The notes: generated from the sequence alone by a model not told the origin. A stretch of 64,000 bases of DNA from Hyperoodon ampullatus (GCA_949752795.1 OX457056.1:174120428-174184427); one strand, 5' to 3'; positions 1-10,766 are shown, numbered from the stretch's first letter. A program made the numbers and translations.

Positions 1-99
1 TTATTATGTGCTATCCTGTGTTGATGAAATTGTTCCACTGTTTCATTTGAAAATGTTTTTATATCACCCTATTTTTTGAATAGTATTAGGAAAATAAGC

Positions 100-245
100 C
101 AGGCATATCATAAGATAAGAATCAATATGAAGGAAGAATTAGAAAGAGCTGTGGAAGTCTTCACCCAGTCTTGAAGGAGTCAGGAAAGGTTTACAGTAAA
201 AGTGATATCTCAACTATCCGAAAGATGAAAAGAAAAGAGGCATAT
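100..245 (-). repeat. L2 LINE fragment (old)
   Basis: The block resembles the reverse complement of the L2 3' region (gtcaggaaaggttt, then a gatatctcaact-like stretch matching the L2 tcagctcaaatgtcacc segment). It is strongly diverged. A similar block lies at 1540-1690, with the shared order cataagataa, cttcacccag, gagtcagg(g)aa, gatgaaaag. It could be an independent L2 or one half of an old local duplication. Confidence 0.45.
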
Positions 246-329
246 TGGTGAGTGAGAATAGAGAGGCCAGTTTTCTTTTTTTCAAGCTAAATAAAATATA
301 ACTAACTTAACTAAAATCCTACAGTGCAT

Positions 330-580
330 TTAGAGTGTTTCCTTTATCCCTCCTTTTCTTTTAATTAGTTGTTTATTTACTATTATAAATAGCAGTATCT
401 TTGAATATTTCATCTGTCTGTATTTGCCTGATTTACTCATAATAAAACTCCTAGAATTAAACACTTGAGGTAAAAGGTATGCACATTTTTAATCTTTTAA
501 TACATACTAAAAGGTAAAATTTCCCCTAGCATGGTTATATGAATTTTCATTCCCACCAGCAGCCTATGATAATTATGGAA
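330..580 (-). repeat. Old L1M-type LINE-1 fragment
   Basis: The stretch around ggtatgcacatttttaa and cattcccaccagcagcctat matches the antisense strand of the far 3' part of old mammalian L1 ORF2, as I remember it. It is diverged and has no poly(A) or target duplication, so it is an ancient fragment. Confidence 0.55.
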
Positions 581-599
581 TTATATAAAGCCTATAGGC

Positions 600-1540
600 T
601 TTATATTCCTGGAGCTTATAGCATAATTATTAAAATTTCAGGTTCCTCATTAGCCTTTCCTCCTCTATTATTGCTGGGGCCACCTGCAGATCCATCTTTC
701 CCAATTCCCAGCAAAAGTCCAGACCGTAGATGGAGATTTCCAGGACTCCTTCAGAGCATTGCTCTTGACCTGTGAGATAGATAACCTTTCCTGCCAGGCC
801 AACTCCCTGTTATGTCCTATATAAGCCTGAGCTCTGACCCCATGTTCACCCTTGGTCCTTGCTCTGATAAATAGCTTGGAATCTCAGTTTCCTACAAAAT
901 GAGACTCCTAACTTACTGTTAAACTTTTCCCTCCTAGGAAATGAAGACCTATCTATGGTTCCCATTCCTATGTCTGGATCCACCCGGGAATTGTGGACAA
1001 AACTTTCTGATGCCAATTGTTTCTCTGTATTTCTCAATGTCACCCATCCTAAAATCAACATCTCTGTGCTCCATTTACTCATAAGTAGGCTTCCTACAGT
1101 CCACCTCCAAGTACTTTGGTTACATTCACATTTAAAAGAAAAACCTCTTATATCATAAAAATCTTTAGAGCAATAACCAAAATTCATTTTTACACCTTCA
1201 ATCACATCAGAGACATTCATACATATTGAACACAGAATAAAAATTTACAGGACAGAATAACCTAATTTCAACACAGTTTGAAATTCTTTCTTGTTGCAAC
1301 AAAGACTATCTTTGCTTGCTGCAGGTGAGCTATCAGAAAAAGAAAGTCACTTTTATTGAACTGACATTTCATAAAACCTATGTATTCCATGTAAGAAAAA
1401 GAATTCCTTCAATGAGAACAGATTCAAGAGAGGTTATATTTTGCTTGGTTGTACATATTTAGTGAATAAAAGCATATATTTGCATTTTATTTTCTTACTT
1501 TAATGGTACAATATTTATACTATAGGTGCTTTATATAAAT
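600..1540. other. Unassigned; possible old LTR-like block
   Basis: No family was recognised. Positions 640-930 are less AT-rich and carry a TATA-like tcctatataagcc near 813-826 and an ataaat near 867, an order seen in many solo LTRs but not enough to call one. A pyrimidine tract ending ctcctag near 937 looks like a 3' splice site but leads into no convincing exon. The open frames on both strands at 846-1220 show no recognisable protein. Positions 1180-1540 are AT-rich and featureless. Confidence 0.3.
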
Positions 1541-1690
1541 CATAAGATAAATAAGAGTTGATATAGAGGAGGACTTGGAAAGATCTATGGGATTAGAAAG
1601 GGCACTTCACCCAGAGGGAGTCAGGGAAGATTTTCTGGGTCAGTGGTATCTAAACTAACTTTTCAAAGATGAAAAGAGTTAGGCCAACTG
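1540..1690 (-). repeat. L2 LINE fragment (old)
   Basis: The block contains gagtcagggaagattttct, gtggtatctaaac and gatgaaaagagttaggcc, which read as an antisense L2 3' region (the aggagttagcc segment is typical). It pairs with the block at 100-245. Confidence 0.5.
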
Positions 1691-1829
1691 GCAACTTGGT
1701 TCTACACATCATTTACCTTAATTTCTTACCTGATTAGATACTGTGCACTAAACACTGTGCTATGTACTTTCAAAGCTTTAACATGCGTTCTCTGCTTTAT
1801 AATTTTCTTTTACTCAGTCCTGTGTTCTC

Positions 1830-2672
1830 TCTCATGCCCCACTTACAAGCCATCAGAAAATCTTGTTGACTCTTCTGTTAAATCCAGATTCCAACCCCTT
1901 CCCACCACCTCGGCTACTACCATCCTAGCCCTAGCACCATTCTCCCTTGACTGAATGACTGCAATAGCCTCCGAATTCATCTCCCTCTTTCACCATGGCT
2001 CCTGCCTCGCCCTATGTTTACTATTATACTTTAAACTTAAGCCAGATGATGTCACTCCTCACTGAAACTCTACAAGGTCCCACCCCCTCACCCTCAGAAG
2101 AAAGCCAAAATCCCTACAATGGCTAAAAGATCCCACACAACCTTATCTTTCCCTTTCATTCCCCACCTGATCTCATTTCTTAAAACGCTTCCCAGCACTT
2201 CCGCTGCCCCAGTCTCACAATGGTCTTCTTGCTCTTTTTGCAGGATGTCAGGCCTGCTCGCGCCTCCGGCCTTTGTATTGGCTGTTCTCTGTCCCTGAAC
2301 TGCTCTTTCGAAAACATGCACTGGCAATCTTCCTCACCTCCTTTGCTCAGATGGAACTTTCTCTGTGAAGCCTACCCTGACTACTATATTTAAAAGTGTA
2401 GCCCCCTTCCTACTCACTATTCCCAGATTCCCTCTACTGTGCTCTACTTTTCTTTTTTCCTCCCAAATCATTCATCAGCTTATCACGTATTACACAATTC
2501 ATTTCCTTATCACATCTATTGTTTAGTTTCAATCTTTTTCCCCTGGAAACTAAGCCATATGAAGTCATATATCTTTGTCTATTTTATTCACCAATATATA
2601 CCAAGCATCTATTACAGTCTTTGGCATAGAGAAGGCACTCAACAAATATTTTTCCGTTGAATAAATTAAATA
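1830..2672 (+). repeat. L2 LINE, 3' third including tail
   Basis: This is one of the longest L2 pieces in the window. In order it shows the C-terminal coding segment (actgcaatagcctcc; gatgtcactcctcactgaaa), the catgca/cttcctcacctcctttgctcag segment, the gaagcctaccctgac segment, and the 3' tail with aggcactcaacaaatattt and gaataaat at 2636-2665. Frames are broken throughout. The reading direction and intact 3' end fix it as plus strand, inserted long before the mammalian radiation. Confidence 0.85.
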
Positions 2673-2679
2673 ATATAAT

Positions 2680-2860
2680 CATTTCAATAAGCCCATGAAG
2701 TAGGAACTCTCTTACACTATTCTAAAAGGATCATTAACAACGTTATCCACTCACAGCCAGTTATTGGCAAAGCAAAGATTCAAATACAGCTATGCTCCAG
2801 AGGTCAGACCCTCAGTCCTGGCTCCCAGTCTGTTATGCAACCTCAGTACTATCCTGTGAT
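2680..2860 (-). repeat. MIR SINE (antisense)
   Basis: The order catgaagtaggaact, then a lost central part, then tatgctccagaggtcag and ggctcccagtctgttatgcaacc corresponds to an antisense MIR: the 3' LINE-like end first and the tRNA-derived end last. Confidence 0.6.
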
Positions 2861-2965
2861 CCTTTTAGGACAGGGATGGTATGTTTTCTACACATCTTGA
2901 TATTGCCTCAGTGATACACACAGTAGTTTGCATACAGTAGGTGCTCAACAAACAGTCATGTAACT
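2860..2965 (+). repeat. L2 3' end
   Basis: The segment aggacagggatggtatgt, followed by gtttgcatacagtaggtgct and caacaaacagt, is the diagnostic L2 3' terminus on the plus strand. Confidence 0.65.
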
Positions 2966-3029
2966 GTGTTTGGCCTGCTTGTCCCAAGCAACATGACCTT
3001 GATAGCTACAGTGCCGTCTTGAGGTGGCT

Positions 3030-3185
3030 TTTACAACATTTGCCCTAAGAACATATTATGCTCACCTAGGAGTCACAGAATGATGTGAGTAAACAGAGGC
3101 CCAGAGAGGTCCAGGAGCCTACCCAAGGCTATGCAGCTACTTGGAGAAAAAGTCAAGACTGAGACCCAAATCTTCAAACTCTGCA
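3030..3185 (-). repeat. MIR SINE (antisense)
   Basis: The string aaacagaggcccagagaggt with cctacccaaggctatgcagct is the antisense MIR core region. The neighbouring L2 pieces on both sides are independent insertions. Confidence 0.7.
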
Positions 3186-3204
3186 GTCATTTCTCCTTTT
3201 GTGA

Positions 3205-3345
3205 TTTTAATTTTTAAATATAGACATATCTATACCCTTCAAGTGCAAGTTAATGAAGGCAGGGACTGTTCATCTTTTCTGTGTGCCTTGCAGCAGATGC
3301 ATCCCAATGGTAGGTATACCAAAGGTATTCAATAAATATTTATTT
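3205..3345 (+). repeat. L2 3' end
   Basis: The order aatgaaggcagggactgttc, tgtgtgccttgcagc and ggtattcaataaatatttat is the L2 3' UTR and terminus on the plus strand. Confidence 0.75.
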
Positions 3346-4141
3346 CCAACAAGGCCCAAGCTGGACAGGCACAAACAGGAGAACCAACACAATTTACCTG
3401 ATGGTCAGAGATAATGAGGGGAAGTGAAAAATGAAACAGCCTCAGGAAAGCAGCTAATAAGCAATCAATTTCACATTTAAAAGTGATCACAGTTTCAGAG
3501 GTGGAGCTGGGAATTAAACAGAATTGGGAAGATTTTTGATCAATATTCTCCATGGTTTTCATTTCAATTTAAAGGGAAAAAACAGCAAGGCCTTGAGCAA
3601 GACTGACAGATTGCTACTTGATCAATTCCTTCCTTGTCCCAGTTGTAAAAACAAAACCATAAATTATACTAATTCTTATTTTGGCTAAATGATTTTCAGC
3701 AGCATGGATGAATGGTGACAGCCCAAGTAATCATGGATTCATCATTTCACACAGCCCAGAGTCACAATATTGGCTGTTCTCCCTTCTGGGGCATTTTCCA
3801 AAAAAAAATTGTGGCCCTCCCAGAGTCAAACTGAAAACCTGTTAAATAATTTAAGTTTTCCATTTGTGTTCAAATAACTTTTCCTCCATTTCTGCAAGCA
3901 GCTTCAGAATAATAGCATCAATTCTAATGATTGATAAGACATGGCCCGATACTCTGTAACTTTTTAGCTTAATTTTTCCTTCTACTGAATGGCTTTTGAC
4001 TTCTGCAAAACTAGAAAGTTTGCTTTGGGCATATGTTTATCTCAAAGGCCTTTCAGACAGTGCCAGTAACCATAAGCAGATACCACTTGCCTAACAGGAA
4101 AATGTTATACAGTTTTGTAGCATGAGTAACTAAATTAAATC
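3346..4141. other. No recognised feature
   Basis: About 800 bases of AT-rich DNA in which I recognise no gene, repeat family or RNA. Open frames are short and unremarkable. Confidence 0.5.
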
Positions 4142-4154
4142 TAAAAGGAGGGAA

Positions 4155-5712
4155 GCGGGACGGAGTCAAGATGGGGTACAAGGAGGAGGACGTGGAATTC
4201 GTGTCTCCTCAAAACTAGGGCACCTACCAGGCACAGTGGGGGACCATGGACACCTAAGAGGATGAGAGGAACCCCCAGCGACCGGGTATGATGTGGAGCG
4301 TGGGGGGAGTGAGCGGGGAGGAGAAGTGGAGGCGGGATGGGACTGGCGCCCCTGAGGGGCAGCTGGGGGAGGGGAAGGGATCCCACGCCTGAAGGGGGAA
4401 ATTGTGGGGCCATTGAGAGGGCAGAGGATCCAAAGGGAGCGTGGCCAGGTTTCCCCTGCCCACCTGGGCCCCGGGGAACCTGCTGAGATCCCGGGCCTGA
4501 TCCTCTGCCCACCGAGGCCCCCTCCAGCAGCGGGTCCTGAGGGAGCAGGAGGGAGGGAAGGGGGAGCAAAAATAAAGGCCAGACCTACGGGACCGGCACC
4601 ACTGAGGGGCGGCTGGGGGAGGGAGGAGTTCCTACAGCCAGAGGGACCCTCCCATGGTTAGGGGTCCAGCGGGGATGGGGGAGACTGTTGGTAGGGGGGC
4701 GTGGAAGAATGGAAGGGAATGCAGCAAGTGCTTTCCCTGTCCAGGTAGGCACCGGGGAGCCTGTTGGGCTCCCAGGCCTAATCCTCTGCCCTCAGGGCCT
4801 CCCTCCTGCCGCTCAGAACCCGAGCCCCGCCTCCACACTCGGAGACCCCCTCTGAGAACCCCTCCAACTGTGCTGGGCCTAAATCCCACCCACACACCCT
4901 CACTCAGGGCCCCGCCTCAACACTCCAGAACTCCACACTCCAGACGCCCTCCTTTCTACGTGCTGCCTCTCCCCTTCTACCTGCAGGTCCTAAGCAGAAG
5001 CCCTGCCCCAGGCTTGAACATCACCCCCCAAACCACCTAGGTCCTGCCCCAACCTAAACCCCACCCCCGCCTAATTTCCACCCCCGCCTAAACTCCACCC
5101 CCATAGCCAAGGCTTTTGTTTTTTCTTTCCTCTTTTAGATTGGGGTTTTGTTTTACCTTGTTGATTCACTGTTGTTGATTCTTTTATATTTTTATTTTTC
5201 CTAATAAATCTTTTATTTTTCTATTTTATTCTTTATACTTTGTTATTGTTCTCCTTTTGCCTTGTCCCCCCCCCCCCCTTTCTTTTTCTGTTGTGGTTTT
5301 ATTTTACCTTGTTGCAGTTGTTTCAATTATAGCTATATTTTTCCTAATATATTTTTTACCTTTCTAATTTTATTTTGTTTTTTATTCGTTGATACTCTAC
5401 GGCTCCTTTTTCTCTTTCTTCTTTTTTTTTTTTCTTACCACATCACGAAGCTTGTGAGACCTTGGCTCCCAGGCCAGAGGTCGGGCCCGAGCTCCCGTGG
5501 TGCTAGCTATGAGTCCAAACCACCAGACTAACAGAGAACCTCAGACCCCAGGGAATATTAATCGGAGAGAGGGCTCCCAGAGGTCGTCATCTCAGCACCA
5601 AGACCCGGCTCTATCGAACTCTCTGCAAATTACAGTTCTGGACATCTCAGGCCAAATAACCAGTAAGACAGGAATACAGCACCACCCATCAAAAACAGAG
5701 AAAGAAAAAAAA
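4155..5712 (+). promoter_or_regulatory. LINE-1 A 5' UTR with tandem monomer-like blocks
   Basis: This GC-rich region should hold the internal RNA polymerase II promoter of the element. Two homologous blocks lie in tandem: 4341-4520 and 4591-4800, each running from gac(t/c)ggc(g/a)cc...ctgagggg through an (t)cctctgccc segment, offset by 250-281 bases. A second pair follows in the T-rich half: ggttttgttttaccttg at 5144 and ggttttattttaccttg at 5295, offset 151 bases. A G-quadruplex motif occupies 4356-4379. Long open frames on both strands at 4141-5040 are by-products of GC-rich repetitive DNA. Confidence 0.75.
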
Positions 5713-5858
5713 ATTAAACAGCAAAAAAATATTTTACAGACCAAGAAGCAAGGTAAAAACCTACAAGACCAGGTAAATGAAGATGAAATAGACAACTTAC
5801 CTGAAAAAGAATTAAGATTAATGATAGTAAAAATGATCCAAAATCTTAGAAATAAAAA
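5713..5858 (+). pseudogene. LINE-1 A ORF1, N-terminal part
   Basis: ORF1 encodes the RNA-binding chaperone of the LINE-1 particle. Aligned with the better-preserved ORF1 of copy B, the start codon position here is att (Ile) at 5713, so the start is lost; the frame runs on from the 5' UTR instead. The conserved stretch LPEKELRLMIVKMIQNL is intact before the reading is cut at about 5858 by an inserted retrocopy. The rest resumes at 6163. Confidence 0.8.
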
Positions 5859-5859
5859 A

Positions 5860-6162
5860 CCTTTTTTTTTTTAGCCAAGATAAATCACTTTTATTTCTAT
5901 AGGAAAGGGAGGATCTAAAATATATATATAAATTACATTAGTAACACAACATAAGAAAAAAATAGGAAAAAAGAAGTCTGTAGGATGCTATTCTAACCTG
6001 TTTATACAAAGGTCCTGCACCAGAAATTCACAACCCTACCTATTTCTAAAAATATATTTAGATATTTACAGAAGTGGTGGGCTTGTTTTTAAATTGCTTT
6101 TTTGTAAAAATATATTAAAGGCGAATAGAAATGCTCTCTCTCTGCCCCCTCTCCAAGCCCTG
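5860..6162 (-). pseudogene. Processed retrocopy (mRNA 3' end) inside LINE-1 A
   Basis: The sequence is foreign to LINE-1 and runs antisense to it. On the minus strand it ends with AATAAA (plus positions 5890-5895), 17 bases, then a run of 11 A (5862-5872), which is the signature of a reverse-transcribed polyadenylated RNA. The body is AU-rich with a tatatatata stretch, like a vertebrate 3' UTR. I cannot name the parent gene. Compared with copy B, about 20 bases of ORF1 are missing at the junction and no target duplication is evident, suggesting insertion with a small target deletion. Confidence 0.75.
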
Positions 6163-6893
6163 AGATTTAACAAGGATCTAGAAGAACTAAAGAGCAAACA
6201 AACAATGATCAACAACACAATTACTGAAGTTAAACATACTCTAGTAGGAATGAATAGCAGAATAACTGAGGCAGAAGAATGGATAAGTAAGCTGGAAGAT
6301 AAAATGGTGGAAATAACTCCCAGAGAGCAGAATAAAGAAAAAAGAATAAAAAGAATTGAGGACAGCCTCAGAGACCTCTAGGACAACATTAAATGCACCA
6401 ACGTTTGAATTATAGGCATCCCAGAAGAAGAAGAGAAAAAGAAAGGGTCTGAGAAAATACTTGAAGAGATTATAGTGGAAAACTTCCCTAACATGGGAAA
6501 GGAAATAGTCAATCAAGTCCAGGAAGCACAGAGCACCATATGGGATAAACCCAAAGAGAAACACACCGAGACACATATTAATGAAACTATCAAAAATTAA
6601 ATACAAAGAAAAAATATTAAAAGCAGCTAGGGAAAAGCAACAAATAACATACAAGGAATCCCCATAAGGTTAACAGCTGATTTTTCAGCAAAACTCTGCA
6701 AGCCAGAAAGGAGTAGCAGGACATATTTAAAGTGATAAAAGGGAAAAACCTACAACCAAGATTACTCTACCCAGCAAGGACCTCATTCACATTTGATGGA
6801 GAAATAACAACCTTTACAGATAAGCAAAAGTTAAGAGAATTCAGCATCACCAAACCAGCTTTAAAACTTCTAATGCTAAAGGAAATTCTCTAG
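6163..6893 (+). pseudogene. LINE-1 A ORF1, central and C-terminal parts
   Basis: It continues the coiled coil (NKDLEELKSKQT; ITEAEEWISKLEDKMVEI) and the RNA-recognition domain region, then the C-terminal domain ending LMLKEIL-stop at 6891-6893. A Trp codon has become tag at 6379. The frame carrying the coiled coil ends at taa 6598-6600, while the next homologous segment (KIKYKEKILKAARE) reads in another frame. The same displacement exists in copy B. Confidence 0.8.
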
Positions 6894-6951
6894 GTAGGAA
6901 ACACAAGAGAAGCAAAAGACTTGCAAAAACAAACCCAAAACAATTAAGAAA

Positions 6952-7690
6952 ATGGTTATAGGAACATACACATGGATAACTACTTTAAATGTAAATGGAT
7001 TAAATGCTCCAACCAAAAGACATACACTGGCTGAATGGATACAAAAACAAGACCTGTACATATGCTGTCTACAAGAGACCCACTTCAGACCTAGGGACAC
7101 ATATAGACTGAAAGTGAGGGGATGGAAAAAGATATTTCATGCAAATGGAAATCAAAAGAAAGCTGGAGTAGCAATCCTTGTATCAGAAAAAATAGACTTT
7201 AAAACAAAGACTATTACAAGAGACAAAGAAGGACACTACATAATGATCCAGGGATCAATCCAAGAAGAAGATATAACAATTGTAAATATTTATGCACCCA
7301 ACATAGGAGCACCTCAATGCATAAGGCAAATGCTAACAACCATAAAAGGGGAAATTGACAGTAACACAATCATAGTAGGGGACTTTAACACCCCACTTTC
7401 ACCAATGGACAGATCATCCAAAATGAAAATAAATAAGGAAACACAAGCTTTAAATGACACATAAAACAAGATGGACTTAACTGATATTTACAGGACACTC
7501 CATCCGAAAACAACACAATACACTTTCTTCTGAAGTGCTCATGGCACATTCTCCAGGATAGACCACATTTTGGGTCACAAATCAAGCCTTGGTAAATTTA
7601 AGAAAATTGAAATCGTATCAAGTATCTTTTCCAACCACAATGTTATGAGACTAGATATCAATTACAGTAAAAAAAACCTGTAAAAAACAC
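6952..7690 (+). pseudogene. LINE-1 A ORF2 endonuclease domain
   Basis: ORF2 starts at 6952 with MVIGTYTWITTLNVNGLNAP. The apurinic-endonuclease-like fold is recognisable from TLNVNGLN (metal-binding Asn), CLQETH (catalytic Glu), NIYAPN and VGDFNTPLSP (active-site Asp and Asn). The frame stops at taa 7462-7464, where copy B has Phe-Asn-Lys, and a further in-frame tga follows at about 7532, before the ISRIDH-like segment. The domain nicks target DNA during insertion; this copy cannot make it. Confidence 0.88.
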
Positions 7691-8560
7691 AAAAACATGG
7701 AGGCTAAACAATATGCTACTAAATAACCAAGAGAGCACTGAAGAAATTAAAGAAGAAATCAAAAAATACGTAGAAACAAAGGACAATGAAAACACAACAA
7801 CCCAAAACCTATGGGATGCAGCAAAAGCAGTTCTAAGAGGGAAGTTTATAGCAATACAATCGTACCTCAAGAAACAAGATAAATCTCAAACAACCTACTG
7901 TACACCTAAAGCAATTAGAGAAAGAAGACCAAAATATCCCAAAGTTAGCAAAAGGAAAGACATCATAAAGACCAGATCAGAAATAAATAAAAAACAAATG
8001 AAGGAAACAAAAGCAAAGATCAATAAAACTAAAAGCTGGTTCTTTGAGAAGATAAACAAAATTGATAAATCATTAGCCAGACTCATCAAGAAAAAAAGGG
8101 AGAAGCCTCAGATCAACAGAATTAGAAGTGAAAAATGAGAAGTAGTAACTGACACTGCAAAAATACAAAAGACCATGAGAGATTACTACAAGCAACTCTA
8201 TGCCAATAAAATGGACAACCTGGAAGAAATGGACAAATTCTTAGAAAAGTACAAACTTTTGAGACTGAACCAGGAAGAAATAGAAAATATAAACAGATCA
8301 ATCACAAGAACTGAAATTGAGACTGTGATTTAAAATCTTCCAACAAACAAAAGCCCAGGACCAGATGGCTTCACAGGCGAATTCTATCAAACATTTAGAG
8401 AAGAGCTAACACCTATCCTTCTCCAACTCTTCCAAAATATAGCAGAGGGAGGAACACTCCCAAACTCATTCTATGAGGCCACCATCACCCTGAAACCAAA
8501 ACCAGACAAAGATGTCACAAAAAAAGAAAACAACAGGCCAATATCTTTGATGAACATAGA
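7691..8560 (+). pseudogene. LINE-1 A ORF2 linker to reverse transcriptase
   Basis: This is the lysine-rich spacer between endonuclease and reverse transcriptase. Recognisable pieces are [20 protein letters not shown] at 8030-8095 and the start of the polymerase fold near 8345-8420 ([13 protein letters not shown]). Stops interrupt it at 8136-8138 and near 8331. Confidence 0.8.
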
Positions 8561-9791
8561 TATGAAAATCGTCAATAAAATACTAGCAAACAGAATCCAA
8601 CAGCACATTAAAAGGATTTTACATCATGATCAAGTGGGGTTTATCCCAGGAATGCAAGGTTTCTTCAATATCTGCAAATCAATCAATGTGATACATCAGG
8701 TTAACAAAATGAAGGTTAAAAACCATATGGTAACTTCAGTAGATGCAGAAAAAGCTTTTGACAAAATTTAACAACAATTTATGATAAAAACCCTCCGGAA
8801 AGTAGGCAAAGAGGGAACTTACCTCAACATAATAAAGGCCATATATGACAAACCCACACCCAACATCATTCTCAATGGTGAAAAACTGAAACCATTTCCT
8901 CTAAGATCAGGTACAAGACAAGGTTGTCCACCCTCACCACTATTATTCAACAGAGTTTTGGAAGTTTTAGCCACATCAATCAGAGAAGAACAAGAAATAA
9001 AAGGGATCCAAATTGAAAAAGTAGAACTAAAGTTGTCACTGTTTGGAGATGACATGATACTACTATACACAGAAAATCCTAAAGATGCTACCAGGAAACT
9101 ACTAGAGCTAATCAATAAATTTGGTAGAGTAGCAGGATACAAAATTAATTCACAGATATCTCTTGCATTCCTATACACTAATGATGAAATATCGGAAAGA
9201 GAAATTACGGAAACACTCCCTCTTACCACTGCAACAAAAAGAATAAAATACCTAGGAATAAACCTACCTAAGGAGACAAAACACCTGTATGCAGAAAACT
9301 ATAGGACACCAATGAAAGAAATTAATGATACAAACAGATGGAGAGATATACCATGTTCTTGGATTGGAAGAATCAACATTGTGAAAATGACTATACTACC
9401 CAAAGTAATCTACAGATTCAACGCAATACCTATCAAACTACCAATGGCATTTTTCACAGAACTAGAACAAAAAATTTCACAATTTGTATGGAAACACAAA
9501 AGATCCAGAATAACCAAAGCAATCTTGAGAAAGAAAAATGGAGCTGGAGAAATCAGGCTCCCTGACTTCACACTATACTACAATGCTACAGTAATCAAGA
9601 CAGTATGGTACTGGCACAAAAACAGAAATATAGATCAATGGAACAGGATAGAAAGCCCAGAGATAAACCCACGCACATATGGTCACCTTATCTTTGATAA
9701 AGGAAGCAAGAGTATACAATGGAGAAAAGACAGCCACTTCAATAAGTGGTGCTGGGAAAACTGGACAGCTACGTGTAAAAGAATGAAATGA
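8547..9791 (+). pseudogene. LINE-1 A ORF2 reverse transcriptase domain
   Basis: Motifs in order are [40 protein letters not shown] (catalytic Asp), stop at 8769, [15 protein letters not shown], and [11 protein letters not shown]. The active-site motif is FGDD where LINE-1 elements almost always have FADD. Downstream is the thumb region ([27 protein letters not shown]). The long 336-residue frame 8781-9791 is a relic preserved by chance. It is the only reverse transcriptase core in the window, because copy B has lost its own. Confidence 0.88.
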
Positions 9792-10766
9792 GAACACTTC
9801 CTAACACCGTATACAATAATAAACTCAAAATGGATTAAAGACCTAAATGTAAGGCCAGACAGTATAAAACTCTGAGAGAAAAACATAGGCAGAACACTCT
9901 ATGACATAAATCACAGCAAGATCCTTTTTGACCCATCTCCTAGAGAAATGGAAATAAAAACAAAAATAAACAAATAGGACTTAATGAAACTTAAAATCTT
10001 TTGCACAGCAAAGGATAACATAAAAAAGATGAAAAGACAACCCTCAGAATGGGAGAAAATATTTACAAATGAAGCAACTGACAAAGGATTAATCTCCAAA
10101 ATTTACAAGCAGCTCATGCAGCTCAATATCAAAAAAACAAACAATCCAATCCAAAAATGGGCAGAAGACCTAAATAGACATTCCTCCAAAGAAGACATAC
10201 AGATTGCCAACAAACACATGAAAGAATGCTCAACATCATTAATCATTAGAGAAATGCAAATCAAAACTACAATGAGATATCATCTCACACCAGTCAGAAT
10301 GACCATCATCAAAAAATCTACATACAATAAATGCTGGAGAGAATGTGGAGAAAAGGGAACCCTCTTGTACTGTTGGTGGTAATGTAAATTGATACAGCCA
10401 CTATGGAGAACAGTATGGAGATTCCTTAAAAAACTAAAAACAGAACTACCATATGACCCAGCAATCCCACTACTGGGAATATATCCTGAGAAAACCATCA
10501 TTCAACAAGAATCATGTACCACAATATTCACTGCAGCTCTATTTACAATAGCCAGGACATGGAAGCAACCTAAGTGTCCATTGACAGATGAATGGATAAA
10601 GAAGATGTGGCACATATATACAACGGAATATTACTCAGCCACGAAAAGAAACGAAACTGAGTTATTTGTGGTGAGGTGGATGGACCTAGAGTCTGTCATA
10701 CAGAGTGAAGTAAGTCAGAAAGAGAAAAACAAATACCATATCCTAACACATATATATGAAATCTGA
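9792..10766 (+). pseudogene. LINE-1 A ORF2 C-terminal Cys-rich part
   Basis: The C-terminal segment of ORF2 ends HIYEI-stop at 10764-10766. The zinc-knuckle-like motif that reads [18 protein letters not shown] in copy B is [20 protein letters not shown] here: the His is Tyr and the acidic codon is taa near 10380. Further stops precede it near 9790 and 9974. Confidence 0.85.

Noticed and set aside
4141..5040. Overlapping frames of 85-142 codons on both strands.
   Set aside because: They lie in the GC-rich LINE-1 5' UTR and lack any domain.
6241..6654. A 137-codon minus-strand frame full of aromatic residues.
   Set aside because: It is the antisense shadow of LINE-1 ORF1; similar shadows oppose copy B.
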